This document shows positions 6,590 to 11,492 of a DNA stretch of 11,492 nt, piece by piece; position 1 is the stretch's first letter, and every line of letters starts with the position of its first letter. The stretch is from contig JAHWJV010000066.1 in NCBI GenBank assembly GCA_019348265.1, positions 1 to 11,492 of the forward strand. The letters run 5' to 3'. Source of the DNA: Gemmatimonadota bacterium. Lineage in GTDB: Bacteria; Gemmatimonadota; Gemmatimonadetes; Longimicrobiales; Longimicrobiaceae. The notes beneath the pieces are model-generated. The model searched no databases. It had not been told where the DNA came from and saw nothing but the letters and a program-made list of their open reading frames with translations. Position numbers and translations under genes: made by a program.

Positions 6590-8119
6590 TCAGCTCCCAC
6601 CGCCGATCGTGACCGGGGTGCAGCCGCCGGTGCCCTCCTCCGAGGAGGGCTGGCCGAGCCCTCCGCGCCGCGTGGTCTGCCGCCGCCCTTTCACCCTCTG
6701 TTCGTGCGGAGACGACTGAGTGGATTCCGTCGGGACGCTGGCTTCCGGCGCCGACAGGAAGGGGAGCCGCACGGTGAAGACGCTCCCGACCCCGGGCTCG
6801 CTCTGCAGTGTCACCTCACCGCCCAACAGCCCGGCGAGCTGACGCGTGACGGCCAGGCCGAGCCCGGTTCCGCCCGCCCGCATCTCCGACTGGTCAGCCT
6901 GCCAGAACGCCTCGAAGACGTTCTGCGCGTGCTCGGGCGCGATCCCCATCCCGGTGTCGCCCAACCGCACGAGGACGGAGCTGCCCGCGAGCTCGAGGTC
7001 CAGCCGGAGCTCGCCCGTCTCAGTGAACTTCACCGCGTTCGCAGCGAGGTTGAGGATGATCTGTCGCACCTTGCCCGGGTCGGTCCAGAACGGAACCGGT
7101 CCATCGGGGATGTTGACCGGGAACTGCAGCCCCTTAGCCACCGCTAACGGCTCGACCAGCTCCGCCGCGTCGCGTACCAGCCGGGCGACGTCCACCTGCT
7201 GGACACGCAGCTCGAAGCGCCCGGACTGCTGGCCGGAGAAGGCGAGGATTTCCTCGATCAACTTCAGCAGGTGATCGCTCGCGGTGCGGATTCGGTCCAC
7301 CTGATGGCGCTGCGCGTCGTTCAGCGGCCCGCTGGCCTCGTCGGCGAGCAGGTCGGCGAATCCCTGCACCGCGGTTAGCGGAGTCCGGAACTCGTGCGAG
7401 ATCGTGCCCAGGAAGGTGGTTTTCGCGCTGTTCGCCACCGCCGCCTCATGGCGGGCCAGGTTGGCCTCGTCCAGCAGCTCTCCCGCGCGGCGCGCGGTGA
7501 GGGTGGCGGCCGCTCGAGCTTTCTCCGCGAGCCGCCGCCCCTCTTCCGACGCGGCATAGAGCCGGGCGTTGTCGATCGCCATTCCGCACCGGCGCCCGAG
7601 GTCCTCGGCCAGCAGCAGATCACTGTCGTCGTACCGGCGGCGCTCGTCGGAGACGAAAGTGATTGCGCCGAGCGTCCGCCCTCGCGCGGTCATCGGTACC
7701 ATCAGGAAGGACTGGGCGCCGAGCTTCTCCAGGAGCGAACGGTGCTCAACCTCCGCGATCCCCTCCAGCACGTCGTCGCAGGCGAGCACGAACTCGGATT
7801 CGGTCGTGCGGATCACCCGGGCCGCCCCGATCGGATCCTCACGACCCGGCGGATGCGCGTCGTAGAACTCGCGGGCGAGAACCTGCTTCTCCACATCGGG
7901 ATGGATGATGGCCACGCGCCGGATCGCGTCGTCGGCCTCCACCACGTCGACCATGCACCAGGTGCCAAAGTGCGGCAGCGCGAGCCCCGCGCCGGTCGCG
8001 AGCGTGGTCTCGAAGTCCAGCGAGTTGGCCAGGCAGCGGCTGGTCTCGGCGAGAAACGCGAAGTGAGGTCGGACGGCGGGCGCGGACGGCGGGGCAGGGG
8101 ACGGGCGGAACGTGCTCAT
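6590..8119 (-). CDS. Cytosolic GAF-domain sensor histidine kinase
   Basis: A 509-residue sensor kinase. Residues about 19-190 form a GAF domain (ending near GRRCGMAIDNARLY), likely binding a small ligand. An Ala-rich helical linker (about 190-230) leads to HisKA with the H-box FLGTISHEFRTPL and phosphoacceptor H242. The HATPase domain follows with the N-box NLAANAVKF (from N357), G1 DTGMGI (from D388) and G2 GGTGLGL (416-422). About 55 Ser/Gly/Arg-rich, probably disordered residues end the protein. There is no signal peptide or membrane segment, so it senses an internal or diffusible signal. The ATG at 8119 was preferred to a TTG at 8197, whose extra 26 residues look non-coding. No response regulator is adjacent, so it is an orphan here. 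It lies 181 bases downstream of the SDR gene on the same strand. Confidence 0.92.
   Translation of the reverse strand: MSTFRPSPAPPSAPAVRPHFAFLAETSRCLANSLDFETTLATGAGLALPHFGTWCMVDVVEADDAIRRVAIIHPDVEKQVLAREFYDAHPPGREDPIGAARVIRTTESEFVLACDDVLEGIAEVEHRSLLEKLGAQSFLMVPMTARGRTLGAITFVSDERRRYDDSDLLLAEDLGRRCGMAIDNARLYAASEEGRRLAEKARAAATLTARRAGELLDEANLARHEAAVANSAKTTFLGTISHEFRTPLTAVQGFADLLADEASGPLNDAQRHQVDRIRTASDHLLKLIEEILAFSGQQSGRFELRVQQVDVARLVRDAAELVEPLAVAKGLQFPVNIPDGPVPFWTDPGKVRQIILNLAANAVKFTETGELRLDLELAGSSVLVRLGDTGMGIAPEHAQNVFEAFWQADQSEMRAGGTGLGLAVTRQLAGLLGGEVTLQSEPGVGSVFTVRLPFLSAPEASVPTESTQSSPHEQRVKGRRQTTRRGGLGQPSSEEGTGGCTPVTIGGGS
6632..6650. repeat. 9-bp inverted repeat near the 3' end of the kinase gene
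   Basis: GCCCTCCTC (6632-6640) and GAGGAGGGC (6642-6650) are perfect reverse complements separated by one base. The repeat falls in codons for the disordered kinase tail, about 40 bases before its stop and about 150 bases past the end of the convergent dehydratase gene. It lacks a T-run. It could slow polymerase between convergent genes, but nothing shows this. Confidence 0.4.
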
Positions 8120-8176
8120 GCGGGCTTTCGCGCGAGGGGAGTGCGGCCACGAACGATCCCGCAGCGGCGTTCCTTC

Positions 8177-8182
8177 AGTGTA
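8177..8182 (-). promoter_or_regulatory. Possible -10 box of the histidine kinase gene
   Basis: Reading the minus strand, TACACT stands about 58 bases before the kinase ATG, inside an unusually A+T-rich patch (about 8177-8215) in the gap between the SDR gene and the kinase. No good -35 hexamer lies 16-18 bases before it. A promoter here would let the kinase be expressed apart from the SDR gene. Weak evidence. Confidence 0.2.
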
Positions 8183-8254
8183 ACGGGCAGCGAGCAAATA
8201 AGCTACGGGTTTACCAGCCCGGCCTCGGCGCTTCGCCGGATGCGCAGACGCCCA

Positions 8255-8285
8255 GTGCCCGCGGCCGCGGAGCGGCGGTGGGCAC
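8255..8285. terminator. Possible stem-loop after the SDR gene
   Basis: GTGCCC (8255-8260) and GGGCAC (8280-8285) can pair 15 bases beyond the SDR stop, and the 12-base palindrome CCGCGGCCGCGG (8259-8270) lies in the same place. There is no T-run on either strand, so this is at best a weak or factor-assisted terminator. Confidence 0.2.
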
Positions 8286-8300
8286 CATCGTGGGCGACCC

Positions 8301-9884
8301 CTACCAGTCCGTCGGCTTGTAGTCCTTCAGGAAGTTACCCCAGAGATGCTGGCCGGTGTTGAAGCCGTCGATGATCGGATCGACGATCCGGGCGGCGCCG
8401 TCGACGATGTCCAGCGGCGGGTGGAAGCGGTGCTCCACCACCTTCCGGGCCGACAGCTCCGCCGGATCCTCATCCGTCACCCATCCGGTGTCCACGCTGT
8501 TCATATGGATACCGGAGTGGTAGTAGTCGGCGGCGGAGGTTCGAGTCATCATGTTGAGCGCGGCCTTCGCCATGTTGGTGTGCGGATGGCGCGCCGTCTT
8601 GAACCGCCGGTAGAACTGGCCCTCGACCGCGGAGACGTTGACGATGTGCTTGTCGCGTTCCGGCGTTCGCTCCATCAGCGGCTTGAGCCTCGCATTGATG
8701 ATGAAGGGTGCGATCGCGTTCACCAGGTGCACTTCGAGCAGCTCGACGGAGGGTACTTCGGCCATCATCATCCGCCAGGAGTTCACGCCGCGAAGGTCTA
8801 CCTGCTGCAGGTCCTGATCGAGCTTCCCGCTGGGGAAGAGATTTCGCTGCCCCGGCTGATCGTCCGGGAGCAGCGGGACCTGCGAAAGCTCGGCGGCATG
8901 CGTGAGGCCCGCGATGGGGGAGTCCCGCGGGTCCACCGCTTCCATGATCGCCTCCGCCGATCCGCCGCCCAGCCTCATCAGATCGGTGCGCGAGCCCTCG
9001 TAGGCGCCGATTAGCGCCCGCATGATCTCCGGCAGCTCGCGTAGCGGCGTCCGCTCCCCGGCCATCATGTGCTCGTAAAAATCCGGTGGCCGCCGCACCG
9101 TTTGACAGGCGTTGTTGATGATGAAGTCGAGGCGATCGTGCGTCGCGAGCATCTCCGAGCAGAACGCCTCCACGCTCGGCGTGTGCCTCAGGTCCAGGCC
9201 GTAGATCTTCAGGCGGTGGCCCCACTCGCCGAAGTCCGGCTCCTGCGCATATCGGGCGGCCGAATCGCGCGGGAAGCGGGTCGTGACGATGAGCTCCGCT
9301 CCGGCCCGCAGCAGCTTGATTCCCGCCTGGTACCCGATCTTTACGCGACCCCCCGTTAGCAGCGCCACCCTGCCGCTCAGGTCAGCCGTTTCAGAGCGCT
9401 TTCGATAGTTCAGCTCCGCGCACGGAAGGCAGAGCTGATCGTAGAAGTGGTGCAGCGTGGTGAAGTCCTGCTTGCAGATGTAGCAGTTCTGCGTCTCCGC
9501 GGTCTCCTTCCAGTCCGCACCCTCCGTCACGTCCTCCTGCTGGAAATCCTTCGGCGCGAAGAGATTGGGAGTGGTGAACACGTCCGCCCTGCGCAACTTT
9601 CGGATGCCCGTCTCGGCCAGCACGCGCTCGGCCTGGTGTACCTGCGCCGCCTTTCGCTCGCGCTTCGACACCTGCAGCAGGCGGCGCCGCGCGATCGCAT
9701 CCGGACGGGAGACCTGACCGGCCGCGCGCAGCAGCCGGTTACGTTCCTCCACTTCGACGCTCAACAGCACGGCCCGGTCGTCCACGATCCACTCCAGGAG
9801 CTCGATCGCCGCACTGACTCGCTCCGCAAGCGGGACGCCGTTCAGATCACGAGGCGCTGGGGCCCCGGAAGAGCTGCTATTCAT
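8301..9884 (-). CDS. Zinc-finger SDR-family oxidoreductase lacking the usual catalytic tyrosine
   Basis: A 527-residue short-chain dehydrogenase/reductase-like protein, about twice the classical length of 250. Residues 1-120 are a charged helical N-terminal region. C134/C137 and C152/C155 form a CxxC-x14-CxxC module, probably binding zinc. The Rossmann part starts near 169 with LLTGGRVKIG (175-184) in place of TGxxxGIG, then IINNAC (255-260). An insert of roughly 100 residues (270-375) separates this from the second half, where NVSAVEG (416-422) supplies the serine. The YxxxK site reads TNMAK: K440 is present, but the tyrosine is T436. The late NSVDTGWVT (462-470) matches the usual PG motif region. 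NAD(P) binding is likely; the substrate is unknown, and catalysis may be altered or lost. ATG 9884 is the only good start, without a clear Shine-Dalgarno sequence. No signal peptide. Confidence 0.85.
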   Translation of the reverse strand: MNSSSSGAPAPRDLNGVPLAERVSAAIELLEWIVDDRAVLLSVEVEERNRLLRAAGQVSRPDAIARRRLLQVSKRERKAAQVHQAERVLAETGIRKLRRADVFTTPNLFAPKDFQQEDVTEGADWKETAETQNCYICKQDFTTLHHFYDQLCLPCAELNYRKRSETADLSGRVALLTGGRVKIGYQAGIKLLRAGAELIVTTRFPRDSAARYAQEPDFGEWGHRLKIYGLDLRHTPSVEAFCSEMLATHDRLDFIINNACQTVRRPPDFYEHMMAGERTPLRELPEIMRALIGAYEGSRTDLMRLGGGSAEAIMEAVDPRDSPIAGLTHAAELSQVPLLPDDQPGQRNLFPSGKLDQDLQQVDLRGVNSWRMMMAEVPSVELLEVHLVNAIAPFIINARLKPLMERTPERDKHIVNVSAVEGQFYRRFKTARHPHTNMAKAALNMMTRTSAADYYHSGIHMNSVDTGWVTDEDPAELSARKVVEHRFHPPLDIVDGAARIVDPIIDGFNTGQHLWGNFLKDYKPTDW

Positions 9885-10155
9885 TGGGAAGGTTCGCTAC
9901 ACGTCGTACTGAAAAGCTCCAACTCCCCCGGATGGTCGCCCACCCTCAGGGACGCTGGAGCGAAGGTGCGGGGAGGGCGCTCCCCGCGGCGTGGACCCTA
10001 TACCCTGGTTCGCGGCCGCGTGTTTCCCTGGGGGCCCGTCGCGTTCGGAAAGGGAGCCCAGCGCGCGGTTGCCGGAATCGCCTCGCGTCGCCATGCTCCA
10101 GGCGACCATGGTCCAGAACCGCCCACCGAGCTGCCGTTCGCCTGCACTCCCGCCG

Positions 10156-10178
10156 GCCGGCGGTGCGAACCCGCCGGC
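10156..10178. repeat. 8-bp inverted repeat upstream of the DUF4159 gene
   Basis: GCCGGCGG (10156-10163) and CCGCCGGC (10171-10178) pair perfectly around a 7-base loop. A run of six T begins 18 bases later, too far for a standard intrinsic terminator. Confidence 0.4.
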
Positions 10179-10256
10179 GCGCGGACGCTGCGGTCTTTTT
10201 TGCATCTGGTGATGCGGTGAGGCGGCCACGCGGCCGTTGCCCTCGCCTGTACCCGA

Positions 10257-10275
10257 TCGACCGCTTCACGGTCGA
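10257..10275. promoter_or_regulatory. Possible operator or leader hairpin before the DUF4159 gene
   Basis: TCGACCG (10257-10263) and CGGTCGA (10269-10275) form a perfect 7-bp inverted repeat with a 5-base spacer, ending 33 bases before the chosen GTG start. Position and symmetry suit a repressor site or an mRNA hairpin; no regulator is in the window to match it. Confidence 0.3.
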
Positions 10276-10308
10276 GAGTGGTGGTTACTCGAGACAGGTT
10301 CGGCTGTC

Positions 10309-11184
10309 GTGCTGCGAGCGTATCTACTCAGAGCCGCCGTCCTCACCAGCGTCGCGGGCCTCGGCAGTGGCGGCGATGCCGGCCCGCCACGTCCTGCGGC
10401 GGAAGGTGCGCGCGTCGAGCCGGCGGCCGCTTTTGCGGACGACGGCTCGGAGCCCGCGCGGAGCTTTTACTTCACTCGCGCTGCCTACAGCGGCACCGGC
10501 GGGCGGTTTGGCGGCCGTGGCGGACGGGTGGGGGTGACCGACCCGCGGGGCGGTTGGGCGGTGGATCACACCTGCGGCGCCGGTTTCTGCGGCTGGGCGA
10601 CCGACTATCCCAAAGGGGATCGGCAGTTCCTGACGGTGCTGCGCAGGCTCACGAACCTCGACGCCTCACCCGCGGAAAACGCGGTGCGCCTCGATGACCC
10701 TGCGCTGCGGAAGTATCCGCTCATCTACGCCGTCGAAGTCGGGTACATGGACCTGACGGACGCGGAGGTGAAGGGGCTGCGCGAATACCTCCTCGCGGGC
10801 GGGTTCCTCGTGGTGGACGACTTCTGGGGGAGCTACGAATGGGCGAGCTTCGAGGACCAGATGCGGCGCGTCTTCCCCGAGTACTCCATCGTCGACATAC
10901 CCCGCGACCATCCGGTGTTCTCCGCCTTCTACGACATCGACGAGATCCTCCAGGTCCCCAACCTTGGCAACGCCCGCCTCGGCCGCACCGCGGAGCAGGA
11001 CGGTAACGTCGCGTACTGCCGCGGGATCTTCGACTCTCGCGGGCGGCTGATGGCCGCCATCAACTGGAACACCGACCTGGGCGACGCCTGGGAGTGGGCG
11101 GAGCAGCCCGACTACCCGCTGAAATACTCCACGTTCGCGTACCAGCTCGGGGTCAACCTCGTCGTGTACGCGCTCAGCCATTAG
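10309..11184 (+). CDS. DUF4159 domain protein, probably exported
   Basis: A 291-residue protein. The N-terminus, with Arg at 3 and 8 and a hydrophobic run at about 9-19, looks like a short signal peptide, followed by a Pro/Ala-rich linker. The DUF4159 domain starts near 53 (FYFTRAAYS) and continues through the DYPKGDRQFL block (99-108), KYPLIYAVEVGYMDLT (135-150), GGFLVVDDFWG (164-174), DHPVFSAFYDIDEI (200-213), INWNTDLGDAWEWAE (251-265) and YSTFAYQLGVNLVVYALSH to the end. The biochemical role of this domain is not known; the fold resembles glutamine-amidotransferase-like alpha/beta domains. An insert before DYPKGD carries two cysteines (C89, C94). GTG 10309 was preferred because it directly precedes the signal-like stretch; an upstream TTG at 10237 would add 24 unlike residues, and neither has a strong ribosome-binding site. 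Domain assignment is strong. Confidence 0.87.
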   Translation: MLRAYLLRAAVLTSVAGLGSGGDAGPPRPAAEGARVEPAAAFADDGSEPARSFYFTRAAYSGTGGRFGGRGGRVGVTDPRGGWAVDHTCGAGFCGWATDYPKGDRQFLTVLRRLTNLDASPAENAVRLDDPALRKYPLIYAVEVGYMDLTDAEVKGLREYLLAGGFLVVDDFWGSYEWASFEDQMRRVFPEYSIVDIPRDHPVFSAFYDIDEILQVPNLGNARLGRTAEQDGNVAYCRGIFDSRGRLMAAINWNTDLGDAWEWAEQPDYPLKYSTFAYQLGVNLVVYALSH

Positions 11185-11218
11185 TCCCCAGCGCGTCCGC
11201 GGCGAGCGCCGCCGCGCG

Positions 11219-11492
11219 CTCGATCCGGACCGGCAGGATTGCCCTTCCGACCGCTTCGACGTGCAGGTGGAGGACACCGACACCGACTTCATCCGCCTCG
11301 ATCCCGACGACATCCGGTTCGCGGGGGAGCTGGAAAGCGGCGTGACGTTCGACGATTTCATCCCCTTCAAGGACGGCGAGCTCGGCTGGCAAGGCATGGG
11401 CGAAGGCGGCGTCAACGCCGAGATCGAACAGGTGCTCGCGGGAATGGAGGCGCGGAAGCTGGAGCGGGAGGCGGCGCTTCCTGGTCCGGCGA
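11219..11492 (+). CDS. Unidentified coding fragment, no clear start, runs off the right edge
   Basis: I do not recognise this protein. From about 11219 to the window end, one plus-strand frame reads as natural acidic protein: RFDVQVEDTDTDFIRLDPDD, then TFDDFIPFKDGELGWQGMG and NAEIEQVLAGMEARKLEREA. Its codons almost all end in G or C. The frame is open from 11123, just after a TGA, but has no ATG, GTG or TTG before GTG 11261, and protein-like sequence begins upstream of that. It starts 35 bases after the DUF4159 stop. The 5' end may be missing (second breakpoint or frameshift), or the gene may begin at GTG 11261 without a visible ribosome-binding site. A minus-strand frame over 11174-11392 is also open but looks like the antisense shadow. 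Confidence 0.5.

Larger units (their letters stand above)
9885..10308. other. 424-base divergent intergenic region
   Basis: This lies between the divergently transcribed SDR gene and the DUF4159 gene. I find no protein-like frame in it on either strand; open frames here are Arg/Pro-rich. It contains several inverted repeats: GCCGGCGG/CCGCCGGC at 10156-10178, the overlapping palindrome CGCCGGCCGGCG at 10151-10162, GACCATGGTC at 10104-10113, and TCGACCG/CGGTCGA at 10257-10275. Six T residues stand at 10196-10201. Both flanking promoters must be here, but no convincing -35/-10 pair is visible. Confidence 0.6.

Noticed and set aside
10141..10201. Intrinsic terminator made of the 10156-10178 stem and the six-T run
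   Set aside because: The stem ends 17 bases before the T-run, there is no stem directly next to the T-run, and no gene ends just upstream on the plus strand.
11174..11392. Minus-strand gene at the right edge
   Set aside because: The frame is open and somewhat protein-like, but the opposite plus-strand frame has stronger third-position G+C and a more natural composition.

Overview
The window is GC-rich, gene-dense bacterial DNA. The codons of the genes called here end overwhelmingly in G or C. The gene set (a four-cysteine delta' clamp-loader subunit, FtsEX with an EnvC-like partner, a secreted DUF4159 protein and a zinc-finger SDR) fits a Gram-negative-type envelope. A Gemmatimonadota-like lineage seems plausible, but that is an impression, not a measurement. 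No tRNA, rRNA, CRISPR array, transposase or phage gene is visible.

Layout. (1) 1-~3510, minus strand: a compact operon read ftsE > ftsX > envC-like > holB, with overlapping start and stop codons at every junction (TGATG, ATGA, ATGA). FtsE/FtsX form the ABC-type complex that controls septal cell-wall cleavage. The envC-like gene encodes a secreted coiled-coil/LytM protein that has lost all its zinc ligands, as expected for an amidase activator driven by FtsEX. holB (DNA polymerase III delta') runs off the left edge. (2) ~3480-3540: a breakpoint. ftsE loses its N-terminal half, including Walker A, and the sequence continues as the C-terminal tail of a plus-strand PQQ/sorbosone-dehydrogenase-like protein with no 5' end. 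This is either a real rearrangement or a chimeric assembly join. (3) 3863-6485, plus strand: a small coiled-coil protein, a COG3618 lactonase/amidohydrolase and an L-fuconate dehydratase. The last two form consecutive steps of the non-phosphorylating L-fucose (or related sugar acid) pathway. (4) 6590-9884, minus strand: an orphan cytosolic GAF-histidine kinase and, upstream of it, an unusual SDR with a CxxC/CxxC module and no catalytic tyrosine at the usual place. (5) 9885-10308: a 424-base non-coding stretch with inverted repeats. (6) 10309-11184, plus strand: a secreted DUF4159 protein. (7) ~11219-11492, plus strand: an unidentified coding fragment with no credible start that leaves the window.

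The main points of interest are the ftsE breakpoint, a heptamer-repeat hairpin that has become the signal peptide of the EnvC-like protein, the tyrosine-less zinc-finger SDR, and the start-less fragment at the right edge. I do not see convincing evidence of a wholly new multi-gene system here.
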